Source: Microbacterium sp. SS28
GTDB lineage: Bacteria > Actinomycetota > Actinomycetes > Actinomycetales > Microbacteriaceae
NCBI RefSeq assembly: GCF_022761035.1
Contig: NZ_JAKWJP010000005.1
Span: forward strand, 1 to 64,000
Direction: 5' to 3'
Length of the DNA stretch: 64,000 bases
Of the stretch, positions 18,528 through 27,667 are shown piece after piece (position 1 is the stretch's first letter; each line of letters begins with the position of its first letter). The position numbers were made by a program, and so were the translations under genes. The notes below the pieces were generated by a model. That model saw only the letters and a program-made list of their open reading frames with translations, ran no database searches and was not told the DNA's origin.

Positions 18528-19441
18528 GAGATGGCCTCCGTGATCAGGTTGTCGTCGGTGCTCGGCGCCACCCAGTGGTTCGGCGTCACCGCTTCCAGGT
18601 CGGGGATGTCGCGGAACCTCACGCCCTCACCCAGGCCCTGAAGACGCGTGCGCGGACCAGCCATGGGAGGGAACGCGTTCATCAGCGCGCGTGTGTACGG
18701 ATGCTTCGGAGAGTCGAAGATCTCTTTCGCGGGCGCGGTCTCGACGAAGCGGCCCGCGTACATGATCGCCATCCGGTCCGACAGCTCGACCATCAGCGAG
18801 ATGTCGTGCGTGATGAAGAGGATCGCGAATCCCAGCTCCTGCTGCAGATCCTTGATCTGCGCCATGATCTCCTGCTGCACGACCACATCGAGCGCCGTCG
18901 TCGGCTCATCCATGATCAACAGCGGCGGCCGCAGGGCCGTCGCCATCGCGATGACGACGCGCTGCCGCATTCCACCCGAGAGCTGATGCGGGTAGGACCG
19001 CAGGCGGTCCCGCGGAATGCCGACGAGATCCAGCAGCTCACCGGCCCGAGCGATGGCCGTCTTCTTCGACACGCCCTCGTGGGTGGTGTAGATGTCGGCG
19101 ATCTGGTCGCCGATGGTCATCACGGGATTCAGCGAGTTCATCGCGCTCTGGAAGACCATCGCCACCTGACGCCAGCGGAAGTCGCGCAGTTCGTCAGCAT
19201 TCAACGCCAGAACGTCGGTTCCGGCGAATCGGATGGATCCGCCCGCGATGACGGCGGGGTCGCGCAGCAGGCGCAGGATCGCGTTGGCGATCGTCGACTT
19301 TCCGCAGCCGGACTCGCCGGCCAAGCCGAACACCTCGCGTTCGGCGATCGAGAACGTGACCCGGTCGACCGCGCGGACGGTGCGAGCCTCGGTCACGTAC
19401 TCGACGCTGAGATCATCGACCTCGAGCAAGGGAGTGCTCAT
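18524..19441 (-). CDS. ABC transporter ATP-binding protein, DppD/OppD type
   Basis: A 305-residue ATPase with Walker [11 protein letters not shown] (residues 41-50), signature [15 protein letters not shown], Walker [13 protein letters not shown] and the switch His in FITHDI. The C-terminus has the [13 protein letters not shown] motif and ends in the short OppD/DppD extension. ATGA overlaps occur at both ends. It pairs with the DppF-type subunit to energise the permeases at 19438-21468. Confidence 0.92.
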   Translation of the reverse strand: MSTPLLEVDDLSVEYVTEARTVRAVDRVTFSIAEREVFGLAGESGCGKSTIANAILRLLRDPAVIAGGSIRFAGTDVLALNADELRDFRWRQVAMVFQSAMNSLNPVMTIGDQIADIYTTHEGVSKKTAIARAGELLDLVGIPRDRLRSYPHQLSGGMRQRVVIAMATALRPPLLIMDEPTTALDVVVQQEIMAQIKDLQQELGFAILFITHDISLMVELSDRMAIMYAGRFVETAPAKEIFDSPKHPYTRALMNAFPPMAGPRTRLQGLGEGVRFRDIPDLEAVTPNHWVAPSTDDNLITEAIS

Positions 19442-20478
19442 GGCGTGTGCTCCTTCTGTGACACGGCGGCCTGCACTGTGCTGTTCTTCGCGGATGCCGC
19501 CACCCGCGTGGGCTCATCAGGTGTGGTGCGGCGGCGGGGCCGGCGCAGGCGCGGGTTCGTCGTCTCGTCGACGCCGTAGTTGACCAGGGCGAGTGCGAAC
19601 GCGACGAGCGCGATGCAGACGCCGGGAGGGACGAAGACCCACCAGGCCCCGGTAAGCAGCGCCCCGTCGTTGCTCGCCCAGTAGAGGTTCGTTCCCCAGC
19701 TGACGGTGCTGATGTCGCCGAGGCCCAGGAACTCGAGGCCCGCCTGCGCGCCGATTCCGAAGATGACGCACGCGAGGAAGGTGCTCATGACGATCGACGC
19801 CATGTTCGGCAGCATCTCTCGGAACATGATGCGGAGACCGCTTTCGCCGGTCACCTGCGAGGCACCCACGAAATCCTTTCCCCGGATAGACATCGCCTGG
19901 GAGCGGAGCACGCGCGCCGACCCTGCCCATCCCGTGATGACGAGCACCAGGATGACGGTGCCCAGCCCCTGTGGCAGGAACGTCGCCAGGATCACGAGCA
20001 GGGGCAGGCCGGGCAGGAGCAGGAACACGTTGGTGACGAGCGACAGGAGGTTGTCGACCCAGCGTCCGAGATAAGCCGAGGCCAGACCGACCAGGAGGCC
20101 GACGAGCAATGCCAGGATCCCGACCGAGAAGCCGACGAAAAGGGACGAGCGTGAACCCCAGATGTTCAGGGCGAGGACGTCCTGGCCCTTGGCCGTGGTG
20201 CCGAGCCAGTGCTCAGGCGAGGGCGGCTGGGAGCCGAATCCGGTGATGAGGCTAGGATCTCCCGGCGAGATGACGGGGGCGAAGACCGCGATCAGCAGGA
20301 AGATGATGAGGATCACGATTCCGGCGACCGCCTTGGTGTTGCCCATGACCCCCCGGAGGAGTCCTCCGCCGCCGCGCTTGCGGGTCGGCGGCGGTGCAAC
20401 CTGAGGCTGGCCATCAGGGCCGGGCGCGGTGCCGAGACCGAGCTCGGCCATCGCCTGAGGATTCTGTGCGAGAGACAT
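19438..20478 (-). CDS. ABC transporter permease, DppC type
   Basis: A 346-residue permease. An N-terminal cytoplasmic tail with a basic KRGGGG segment precedes the first helix, [21 protein letters not shown]. The DppC/OppC landmark AHWLGT-like reading [23 protein letters not shown] follows, and then five further helices with the EAA loop around [20 protein letters not shown]. The start has GGAG upstream and lies 12 bases after the DppB-type gene. It forms the membrane channel with the 20491 product. Confidence 0.92.
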   Translation of the reverse strand: MSLAQNPQAMAELGLGTAPGPDGQPQVAPPPTRKRGGGGLLRGVMGNTKAVAGIVILIIFLLIAVFAPVISPGDPSLITGFGSQPPSPEHWLGTTAKGQDVLALNIWGSRSSLFVGFSVGILALLVGLLVGLASAYLGRWVDNLLSLVTNVFLLLPGLPLLVILATFLPQGLGTVILVLVITGWAGSARVLRSQAMSIRGKDFVGASQVTGESGLRIMFREMLPNMASIVMSTFLACVIFGIGAQAGLEFLGLGDISTVSWGTNLYWASNDGALLTGAWWVFVPPGVCIALVAFALALVNYGVDETTNPRLRRPRRRTTPDEPTRVAASAKNSTVQAAVSQKEHTP

Positions 20479-20490
20479 CAGTCGCTCCGT

Positions 20491-21468
20491 TCAGCTCACG
20501 CGCACGCGCGGGTCGAGCCGCACGTACACGATGTCCACGAGGAAGTTGGCGATCAGCACGAATGTGGTGATCGTCAGGAAGATCCCCTGCATGAGGGGGT
20601 AGTCGAGGTTCTGCACCGCCGAGAGCAGGGTGTAGCCGATCCCCGGATACGCGAAGACGACCTCGGTGAGGAGCGCGCCGCCGACGAGGAAGCCCAGCGA
20701 CATCCCGAACGCGGTGACTGACGGGAGAAGCGCGTTGCGCGCCGCATAGTTCGTCCTGACGCGGTTGGGACGCAGACCCTTCGCCTCGGCCATGACGATG
20801 TAGTCCTCGGCGTTGGTGGCGATCATCGTGTTGCGCATCCCCAGCATCCAGCCGCCGATCGATACGAGCACGATCGAGGTGGCGGGCAGGATCAGGTGGT
20901 AGGCGACGTCGGCGATGAAGGCGAGGGTGAATCCGGGAGTCATACCGACGCCGAATGCATGCCGCACCGGGAACCACCCGAGCACCACCCCGAACACGTA
21001 TAGCAGCCCCATCGCCAGCCAGAAGTAGGGGAACGAGCCGATGAATATGAGGATGGGCGGGACATACGAGTCGAGGACTCCGCCTCGGCGCCACGCCGCG
21101 AGGATGCCGAGAACGTTGCCGATGATGACGGCGATGAGGAGCGACACGAAGCCGAGGAGAAGCGTCCAGCCGATCACGCTTCCGATGACGTCGACCACCG
21201 GCGTCGGGAACCTCGAAATCGAGAACCCGAGATTGCCGGTGAAGACTTGACCGAGGTAGCGCAGGTATTGCTCCCACAGGGGGGCGTCGCTGAGTCCGAA
21301 CGACTCCTTCAAGGCCTCGATCTGGTCGGGGCGCAGCTGGCCCTGCAGGCGCGCCACCATGCGCGACACCGGGTCTCCGGGCATGAAGCGGGGGAGGAAG
21401 AAGTTGAGGGTGATCGACACCCAGAACGCGACGAGGTAGAACCCGAAGCGTCGCAGCATGTAGGCCAT
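20491..21468 (-). CDS. ABC transporter permease, DppB type
   Basis: A 325-residue permease with about six membrane helices. The start MAYMLRRFGFYLVAFWVSITLNFFLPRFMPGDP is the DppB/OppB N-terminus, and the EAA-like loop reads ITNAEDYIVMAEAKGL-like (IATNAEDYIVMAEAKGLRPNR). GGGAGG lies six bases before ATG 21468. It follows the solute-binding protein gene after a 61-bp gap that contains a perfect hairpin, so its level may be set below that of the binding protein. Confidence 0.92.
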   Translation of the reverse strand: MAYMLRRFGFYLVAFWVSITLNFFLPRFMPGDPVSRMVARLQGQLRPDQIEALKESFGLSDAPLWEQYLRYLGQVFTGNLGFSISRFPTPVVDVIGSVIGWTLLLGFVSLLIAVIIGNVLGILAAWRRGGVLDSYVPPILIFIGSFPYFWLAMGLLYVFGVVLGWFPVRHAFGVGMTPGFTLAFIADVAYHLILPATSIVLVSIGGWMLGMRNTMIATNAEDYIVMAEAKGLRPNRVRTNYAARNALLPSVTAFGMSLGFLVGGALLTEVVFAYPGIGYTLLSAVQNLDYPLMQGIFLTITTFVLIANFLVDIVYVRLDPRVRVS

Positions 21469-21480
21469 GTTGTGCCTCCC

Positions 21481-21524
21481 AGTTCGTCCTGCTGCGTCGC
21501 GTCGGCGACGCAGCAGGACGAACT
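21481..21524 (-). repeat. Perfect 20-bp inverted repeat (4-nt loop) between binding-protein and permease genes
   Basis: The arms 21481-21500 and 21505-21524 are exact reverse complements around the loop GTCG. Transcribed from the operon (minus strand), the hairpin falls 5 bases after the binding-protein stop and 12 bases before the permease start, and ends just before the permease Shine-Dalgarno. No T run follows, so it is more likely an mRNA stabiliser, processing site or partial attenuator than a full terminator. Confidence 0.85.
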
Positions 21525-21529
21525 GTTTC

Positions 21530-23197
21530 TCAGTCGGTGATTACTGGCTCGAGGGTGGTGAGGACGAGCACTGTCGTCCGCGAGCGCGTCGACAGCGTCG
21601 CGTACGGGTTGTCCTCAGCGGGCCAGCCGGTGAACCGCTCGGTGCTCGCCGCCCCCCACTCGGGGCCGGGGAACAGCGGAGCGACCGGGGCTTCCTCGGC
21701 GAAGAGCGCCTGCAGCTGGTTCGCGATGTCGTGCTGCGCGGCCTCGTCGGATGCCGCGGCGAACTTTGCGAGCAGCGCATCGGCCTCAGGGCTGCCGTAG
21801 CGGTGATAGTTGTCGAACGTCTGCTCGCCGACCGGCTTCACCGTCTCGGTCCCCATCACGCCGCGATAGAACTGGTACGGCGTGGGCGCGTTGGCGCTCC
21901 ATACGATGCCGGAATCGAACGTGCCGTTCTCGTAGCCGGCGACCACATCGCCCCAGTCCTTCGCCGCGACGGTGACCGTCACACCGAGCTCAGCGAGGTT
22001 CTGCGAGATGACGTTGCCCACCGAAACCCAGTCACTCGAGGTGGAGCCGACCGAGAAGTCGAAGGCGAACGGCGTGCCGTCGGGGAGGACGCGCTTGCCG
22101 TCTGCACCGAGGGTGATGCCCGCGTCATCCAGCAGCTCCCCCGCGCCCTCGAGGTCACGGTCCGTCCACGTGCACGCCTCGACCACCGTGTCGTCGCGCC
22201 ATGTGTCATATGAGCCGCTCAGACCGGTGCAGTCGGCGGGATAGGTGTAGCCCTGCATCCCGATATCGGTCACCTGCTCGCGATCGACCGCCATCGACAG
22301 CGCCTTGCGAACATCCGGGTCATCGAACGGGGCCTTGGTCGTGTTGAACTGCCAGTTGATCATCGAGCCGGTGGGCGGGAACCAGTAGAACCGGTTCTCG
22401 GGGTCCTTCGCGACGTAGGCCTCCTCGATGTTCGGGATGAACTGCGGCGCCCAGTCCACGTCGCCGCTGGCGGCGGCGAGGTTTGCGCCGTCGTTGCCCG
22501 CGAATGCCAGCATGCGGATGCCCTCGATCTGCTGCTTCTCGGGCTGCCAGTACTCGGGGTTCTTCCCCAGGTCGAAGGACTGCGACTGGAAATTCGTGAC
22601 CTCGGTGTAGGGCCCCGTGCCGACCGGCTCTTCGTTGGCGAACTTCGTGGGGTCTTCGACGTCGCTCCAGATGTGGGCGGGGGCGATGACCTGCTGCCCG
22701 ATGTCGAGCAGTGCGGGTGAGAACGGCTGGTTGAAGTCGAACTGCACCGTGAGCGGGTCGACCGCGGTGACGGACTGGATGTAGTCGAAGCCGCCGCGGA
22801 TCTCACGCTGCAGGTCGAACGAGAGTACGACGTCGTCGGCGGTGAACGGTTCGCCGTCCGACCACTTCACACCATCGCGCAGGTGGTAAGTGATGCCCGT
22901 GCTGTCGGGAGCCACCTCCCATTCCGTCGCCAGCCACGGGGTCGTGGAGCCGTCGGCCGGGTTGTAGATCAGCATCGATTCGTAGATCGCCTGCTGCGTC
23001 ATCGGGAACTCGGGGTTCGAGAACGGGTTGAAGTTGCGGTCGAACGTCCCCATGTCTTCGCGGGGAATCGTCAGCAGCTGGGTGCCGTCCTGGGGGTCGG
23101 AGGAGTTGCTTCCGCCGGCACTGCAGCCGGTCAGCGCGAGTGCCGCCGACGCCGCCAGAGCGGCGGCGATGAGCACCGCTTTCCTGTGAACTGTCAT
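21530..23197 (-). CDS. Family 5 extracellular solute-binding lipoprotein
   Basis: A 555-residue lipoprotein: a short basic start, the hydrophobic segment AVLIAAALAASAALAL and the lipobox LTGC with Cys25. The body has the family 5 (SBP_bac_5) marks: AIYESMLIYNPADGSTTPWLATEWEV near the N-terminus, then YHLRDGVKWSDGEPFTADDVVLSFDL, and DVRKALSMAVDREQV in the middle. Such proteins bind oligopeptides, nickel or, in some actinobacteria and thermophiles, oligosaccharides. Because two GH32 genes share the operon, the ligand is probably a fructo-oligosaccharide (inference). It is the first transport gene after the LacI gene, 62 bp away. Confidence 0.92.
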   Translation of the reverse strand: MTVHRKAVLIAAALAASAALALTGCSAGGSNSSDPQDGTQLLTIPREDMGTFDRNFNPFSNPEFPMTQQAIYESMLIYNPADGSTTPWLATEWEVAPDSTGITYHLRDGVKWSDGEPFTADDVVLSFDLQREIRGGFDYIQSVTAVDPLTVQFDFNQPFSPALLDIGQQVIAPAHIWSDVEDPTKFANEEPVGTGPYTEVTNFQSQSFDLGKNPEYWQPEKQQIEGIRMLAFAGNDGANLAAASGDVDWAPQFIPNIEEAYVAKDPENRFYWFPPTGSMINWQFNTTKAPFDDPDVRKALSMAVDREQVTDIGMQGYTYPADCTGLSGSYDTWRDDTVVEACTWTDRDLEGAGELLDDAGITLGADGKRVLPDGTPFAFDFSVGSTSSDWVSVGNVISQNLAELGVTVTVAAKDWGDVVAGYENGTFDSGIVWSANAPTPYQFYRGVMGTETVKPVGEQTFDNYHRYGSPEADALLAKFAAASDEAAQHDIANQLQALFAEEAPVAPLFPGPEWGAASTERFTGWPAEDNPYATLSTRSRTTVLVLTTLEPVITD

Positions 23198-23259
23198 GAT
23201 GGGTGGTGTTCCTTTCTTCGTTGAAGCCGAAGGGGCTGCGTGTCGGCGGAGATGTCCAG

Positions 23260-24276
23260 TCAGACCGACGCGCGTTCGAGGAGCGGGCAGTCGACCGTCA
23301 CGGTTTCCGTGACGGTCGACCGACCCGCGATGATGTCGGCGAGGAGTTCCACGCCTGTGGCGCCCATCTGGTCGAAGGGCAGGGCAACCGTCGTCAGGCC
23401 GGGTCTCAGGTAGGCCGCGATGAGCTCCTGATTGTCGAATCCGATGACGGCAACGTCTTTCGGGATGCGCAGTCCCCGCTCCTTGATCGCGTCGTACGCG
23501 CCCATCGCCATGCGGTCGTTGGCGCAGAAGATCGCCGTGGGCGGGTCGGTGAGGTCGAGAAGAGCGGATGCTGCGGCATAGCCGCCGTCGGCAGTTGCAT
23601 GTCCGTAAAGCTCGAGACTCTCGTCAGGTGCGATTCCCGCCTCGAGCAGCGTCTCGTGGAAGCCGATACGTCGACCGACGGCGGCCGGCATGTCGGGGTC
23701 CAGGTTGACGAAGCCGATGCGACGGTGTCCCGCCGCGAGGAGGCGCTCGGTCGCACGGCGGCCGCCGGCGCGTTCGTCCGGGATCACGGCGGGAAAGCGG
23801 CCCTCGCGATCGAAGCAGTTGACGAGCACCGTCGGCACTTCACGGGCGATCTCGGGAATCGTCACGGCGCGGTGCCAGGTCGCCGCGTAGATGAGACCTT
23901 CGACCCGCTGTTCGAGCAGGCGCTCGATGACCGCAGTCTCGGCCGCGGGGTCGGACTCGGTCGACGCGATGAGCAAGTACTTCTCATCGACGAGCGCGCG
24001 GTCCTGGACCCCCTTGATGATGTCGACCGCGAACGGCGCCGTCACGATCTCGGTGACGAGTCCATACCAGTCGCTCCGCTGATTCGCGAGAGCCCGGGCA
24101 CCCGCGTTCGGCCGGTAGCCGAGCTCAGCCGCGACCGCCAGGACGCGGGCTCGCGTCTCGTCTGCGAGCGCAACGGAATCCCGACCATTCAGTACCAGTG
24201 AGACCGCCGTGCGCGAGACACCCGCGTGCAGCGCCACGTCCTTCATGGTGACCGGGCGGCGAGTCGTCTTCGACAT
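23260..24276 (-). CDS. LacI family regulator heading the fructan/ABC-GH32 operon
   Basis: A 338-residue LacI repressor. The HTH is [23 protein letters not shown] and the hinge [17 protein letters not shown]. The sensor domain contains [54 protein letters not shown] and the [11 protein letters not shown] motif near the end. GGAAG lies eight bases before ATG 24276. It is the first gene of a run through 14374 on the same strand with small gaps, and the two mirrored operators upstream (24307-24352) mean that it probably represses its own operon. Confidence 0.92.
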   Translation of the reverse strand: MSKTTRRPVTMKDVALHAGVSRTAVSLVLNGRDSVALADETRARVLAVAAELGYRPNAGARALANQRSDWYGLVTEIVTAPFAVDIIKGVQDRALVDEKYLLIASTESDPAAETAVIERLLEQRVEGLIYAATWHRAVTIPEIAREVPTVLVNCFDREGRFPAVIPDERAGGRRATERLLAAGHRRIGFVNLDPDMPAAVGRRIGFHETLLEAGIAPDESLELYGHATADGGYAAASALLDLTDPPTAIFCANDRMAMGAYDAIKERGLRIPKDVAVIGFDNQELIAAYLRPGLTTVALPFDQMGATGVELLADIIAGRSTVTETVTVDCPLLERASV

Positions 24277-24306
24277 GAGCGGTGCTTCCGTGTGCTGAGG
24301 ATTGAA

Positions 24307-24352
24307 CTAACGCGGGTTAGGAGCGGGTGAAGTTCACACTAACCCGCGTTAG
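24307..24352. promoter_or_regulatory. Two mirrored LacI operators upstream of the fructan operon
   Basis: CTAACGCGGGTTAG (24307-24320) and its exact reverse complement CTAACCCGCGTTAG (24339-24352) are centred 32 bp apart, 31 bp upstream of the LacI ATG. Each is itself a near palindrome (CTAAC..GGTTAG). The layout fits cooperative binding of a LacI tetramer or two dimers on one DNA face, giving autorepression of the whole operon. Confidence 0.8.
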
Positions 24353-24493
24353 CCGACACGTCAAGCGTGAATCTGGGATGCCCCAGACCGATGCGGATCC
24401 TCCGGAGCCGCCCGCAGGCCTACGTCACGCGCACGTTCGGCGACACGGGCTCACAGTCGAGCACTCGACCGCCGAAGACGCCATAGGCGGCCG

Positions 24494-25240
24494 CTAGAAC
24501 GACGGGTCACCCGGGCGCTCCGATCTCTCGGCGTCGCCGGAGGATCCCATGATGAGCTCGCGCGCGACCTCCGAGATGCGCGCGCGGCTGTCGCGGGCTC
24601 TGACGCGCAGCCGCCGGAAGGCCTCGTCCATGTCGACGTTCTCGGCGTGGGCGATGACGCCCTTGGCCTGCTCGATGAGGATGCGACTGTCGAGCGCGCG
24701 CTGAAGCTGGGCGCGCGCGACGGTCTGCTCCTTGAGCGTCTGCTCGTGCAGGATGCTGATCGTCGCGACGTCCGCGAGGCCCTGCGCCGCCTTGCGATCC
24801 TCGGCGGAGGCAGCCAGGTCGCGGTCGAAGAAGAGATTGAGCGACCCGAGCCGCTCGTTGCGCAGTCTCATCGGGACGGCGAGCACCGACTCGTAGCCGA
24901 GTTCGCGCACCGAGGTCGCGAACCGCGGCCAGCGCGCGTAGATGGTCGCCCACCCGCGGACGGCAACGATCTCACCGGAGCGGTACGCCTCAACGCACGG
25001 CCCTTCGTCGGCCGCGAGCTGCATGAGGCCGATGAGATGGCTGCGCTCGCTCGACGCCGCGACGACTTCGAGGCGGCCGTCGGCGCCCGTCAGCAGGATG
25101 CCGGCATCCGTCGCCGCGAGGATGTCGCGGCTGTGCTCCGAGAGCGTGCTGAGGAGGTCGACGACGTCGTACTCTGCAACGAGCGTGTCGGCCAGACTCA
25201 CGAATGCGTCGACGAGGGCGCCCTCTCGGCTGGGATCCAT
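24494..25240 (-). CDS. GAF-ANTAR domain transcription antitermination regulator
   Basis: A 248-residue soluble protein. Residues about 15-160 form a GAF sensor domain (ATDAGILLTGADGRLEVVAASSE and LGYESVLAVPMRLRNERLGSLNLFF). Residues about 170-235 are an ANTAR domain, with the typical ALDSRILIEQAKGVIAHAENVDMDEAFRRLRVRARD. ANTAR domains bind paired RNA hairpins to prevent termination. The gene stands alone between the fructan promoter and the desaturase, and no target hairpin pair was identified nearby. The GAF ligand is unknown. Confidence 0.9.
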   Translation of the reverse strand: MDPSREGALVDAFVSLADTLVAEYDVVDLLSTLSEHSRDILAATDAGILLTGADGRLEVVAASSERSHLIGLMQLAADEGPCVEAYRSGEIVAVRGWATIYARWPRFATSVRELGYESVLAVPMRLRNERLGSLNLFFDRDLAASAEDRKAAQGLADVATISILHEQTLKEQTVARAQLQRALDSRILIEQAKGVIAHAENVDMDEAFRRLRVRARDSRARISEVARELIMGSSGDAERSERPGDPSF

Positions 25241-25283
25241 CTGGCCGGGATTCTACGTCCGCAGAGCGTCGTCGCGACAGCGG

Positions 25284-26381
25284 TCACACCGTCTGACGCT
25301 GCAGGAGCATGGGGCATTCGAACGGGTCGCGTTCACCGAGACCGACGCGGTTGATGTAGCGCGTGACGATGCGATACGACTCCCACAGTCCCGTCTGCGT
25401 GTAAGCGACCCCGTGCTCGGCGCAGTAGCGCTCGACCGTCCGCGACGCCGCCCGAAGGTGCGGGCGCGGCATCGAGGGGAAGAGGTGGTGCTCGATCTGG
25501 TAGTTGAGCCCGCCCATCGCGACGTCCAGGATCCGGCTGCCACGGATGTTGCGGCTCATGAGCACCTGCCGCCGGAGGAAGTCGAGCCGCATGCCGGCGG
25601 GCACGAGGGGCATCCCCTTGTGGTTGGGGGCGAACGAGAGGCCCATGTACGCGCCGAACAGCCCGAGCTGCACCGCGAGGAAGGCGGCAGCGACCCCCGG
25701 CGAGAGCACGAAGAAGACGAGCGTCAGGTAGCCGCCGATTCGCACCGCGAGGAAGGCGATCTCGACCGTGCGGCGGCGCAGAGGCTCCCTCGACACGACT
25801 CGGCGGACACTCGACGCGTGGAGCGACAGCCCCTCGAAGAGGAGGATCGGGTAGAAGAAGAGGCCCTGGTGCGCCATGACCCACCCGAGCGCGGGCCCGT
25901 ACTTGCGCGTGCGCCGCTCGAGCTGATCGGGCGTGACAGCGACGACCGGCAGCTCGATGTCGGGATCCGAGCCGATCTTGTTCGGATTCGCATGGTGGCG
26001 GGTGTGCTTGTGCTGCCACCAGCCATAGCTCATGCCGACCAGGAGGTTGCCGATCACCAGAGTCGTCCAGTCGTTCCACTTGCCCGAGACGAAGATCTGC
26101 CGGTGCGCGGCGTCATGACCGAGCATCGCGATCTGGGTGAACAAAACAGCCAGGCCCGCCGCCGTGAACAGCTGCCACCACGTGTCGCCGATGAGGACGA
26201 AGCCGACGAGCGCGGACGCCAGGACGACGACGGCGCCGATGAGCTTGCTCCAGTAGTAGCCGTACCGGCGGCGCATGAGGCCGCTCGCGCCGATGACCTT
26301 CGCGAGCTCGGTGAAGTCGTTCGTCCCGCGCTCACCCCGCGGCACGACAGGACGGACAGCGGATGTGAGTTGGTCGGCCAT
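25284..26381 (-). CDS. Membrane fatty-acid desaturase
   Basis: A 365-residue integral membrane desaturase. The three di-iron histidine boxes are present: LGHDAAHRQ (about residue 89), HKHTRHHANPN (about 125) and NYQIEHHLFPSMPRPHL (about 295). About four membrane helices surround them, e.g. IGAVVVLASALVGFVLIGDTWW. This is the acyl-lipid/linoleoyl-CoA desaturase type common in Actinobacteria, where it tunes membrane fluidity, often in the cold. No electron-transfer partner lies next to it. Confidence 0.92.
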   Translation of the reverse strand: MADQLTSAVRPVVPRGERGTNDFTELAKVIGASGLMRRRYGYYWSKLIGAVVVLASALVGFVLIGDTWWQLFTAAGLAVLFTQIAMLGHDAAHRQIFVSGKWNDWTTLVIGNLLVGMSYGWWQHKHTRHHANPNKIGSDPDIELPVVAVTPDQLERRTRKYGPALGWVMAHQGLFFYPILLFEGLSLHASSVRRVVSREPLRRRTVEIAFLAVRIGGYLTLVFFVLSPGVAAAFLAVQLGLFGAYMGLSFAPNHKGMPLVPAGMRLDFLRRQVLMSRNIRGSRILDVAMGGLNYQIEHHLFPSMPRPHLRAASRTVERYCAEHGVAYTQTGLWESYRIVTRYINRVGLGERDPFECPMLLQRQTV

Positions 26382-26517
26382 GTGCCCCGCTCCGATCGTC
26401 CGGCCGCAGCGATGTGCGCGCCAGGAATGTCGGGGTCTGGGACGTCCTATTGCTCAGGCTACGCCGATGCCGCGACGGGAGTGCGCCCTCGCGGCGATCT
26501 CACAGCCGCCCGCCCGT

Positions 26518-26583
26518 TCACTGCGAGACGAGCACGACCTTGCCGCCGGCATGGCCGCTGCCGATCTGGCGACGACGCGCGTC
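26518..26583 (-). pseudogene. C-terminal scrap of an NADPH:quinone-type oxidoreductase
   Basis: Reading DARRRQIGSGHAGGKVVLVSQ then stop, this 22-codon tail matches the usual end of zinc-containing/quinone oxidoreductases (helix, then S-G-H-A-GGKVVL). Nothing upstream in the same frame continues the protein. It is therefore a deletion remnant between the desaturase and the glycan-enzyme pair. The rest of 26382-26620 shows no gene. Confidence 0.5.
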
Positions 26584-26620
26584 GGATCGTGCTCGAGGTG
26601 CGCAGAGTGGGCGCGGATCA

Positions 26621-27667
26621 TCACGCCCGCACCAGTTCGAGCACGCCGAGGCGCCGTGCCTGCTGGTACGTGCTCAGCGCCGCGAGCGTCGATTCCGCTC
26701 CGCGGTTCTCGTTGCGTCCGTCGACTTCGAGCCCATCGAAGCCGGCGCCGGACCGGGGATCGAACATGGCGGTGGCGGCGTCGTTGTCACCTGTGAACCA
26801 CGACCAGGCTGAGGCGACGCTAGCTCGCCACGAGGGTTCTCCGCTGAGATCGAACGCGCGCGCGCACGCGTCGGCGATGGCCGCCGCTTCGATCGGCTGC
26901 TGATCGAATTGGGCCGACCTCTGTGCGGGGCCACGTCCGCCGGTCCCTGTCACGGACAGGTGCCCGCGGTTTGTCTCGACATCCACGAGGAACCGCAGCA
27001 TCGAAAGGCCCCGAGCCACAGCGCGTGGGTTGTCCGTTGCCCTGCCCCCGGCCAGGAGGGCCTCGGGGAGCGCCGCGTTGGCGTAGCGGAGCCGCGATTC
27101 TGGCCAGTACCAGTCTCCGTCCGGCGGGGTCGCGATCGACGAGATCCCGTCCAACACGAGAGCACGAGCCGAGAGGTCTTCGGGGTCTGCTGCCAGCACG
27201 TCCGCGGCTCCGAGCGTTGCGAAAGCCATCGCTCTGCCGTGCGGCGATCGGGCGGAAGCCCCGCGATGAAACGCGGTCAGCGCGCGATCGCGAGTCTGCT
27301 CGGTTGAGGCGTGGACGGCCGCGGCGCCGAGGGCTCGTACAGCTCGACCCCACCAATCGCCGAGCGCGGTCTCGTCTGTCCAGCCGCCGCCGGCTGCCAT
27401 GCGGTTGTGCACCCGGCCGTCGACGTCGACGGCATCCTCCAGGAACCGAAGACACGTGTCCGTGAGCCGGAGAAGCGCCGGAGCCGGCTCAGGCTCACGC
27501 AGCAGGACGACGAGCGCTCGAGCGACGTCGTCGACGCAGTAGCCGTGATCACGGCGCGGCACGTCGAAGAGGGCGTGTTCGAAGACTCCGTGTTCGTCGG
27601 ACAGCGCCAGGAGATGCGCGAAGCATGGAACGCCCTCGGAGCCGAATCCTTCTTCGCGTCCTGTCAT
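26621..27667 (-). CDS. Predicted (alpha/alpha)-barrel protein partnered with GT4 glycosyltransferase
   Basis: A 348-residue protein made mainly of amphipathic helices, with DHGYCVDDVARALVVLL near the N-terminus, GRVHNRMAAGGGWTDETALGDWWGRAVRALG in the middle and DGDWYWPESRLRYANAALPEALL after it. These Trp/Asp-rich loops between helical hairpins resemble 6-hairpin glycosidase folds. Close relatives usually sit next to a GT4 glycosyltransferase, as here, where its ATG overlaps the GT4 stop (ATGA). No defined activity is known to me. It probably acts on the glycan or glycoside made by the partner. The family call is moderate. Confidence 0.65.
   Translation of the reverse strand: MTGREEGFGSEGVPCFAHLLALSDEHGVFEHALFDVPRRDHGYCVDDVARALVVLLREPEPAPALLRLTDTCLRFLEDAVDVDGRVHNRMAAGGGWTDETALGDWWGRAVRALGAAAVHASTEQTRDRALTAFHRGASARSPHGRAMAFATLGAADVLAADPEDLSARALVLDGISSIATPPDGDWYWPESRLRYANAALPEALLAGGRATDNPRAVARGLSMLRFLVDVETNRGHLSVTGTGGRGPAQRSAQFDQQPIEAAAIADACARAFDLSGEPSWRASVASAWSWFTGDNDAATAMFDPRSGAGFDGLEVDGRNENRGAESTLAALSTYQQARRLGVLELVRA

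Noticed and set aside
24368..24386. TCTGGG-ATG-CCCAGA hairpin as a terminator of the GAF-ANTAR gene
   Set aside because: Only six pairs, no T run, and over 100 bp beyond the stop codon.
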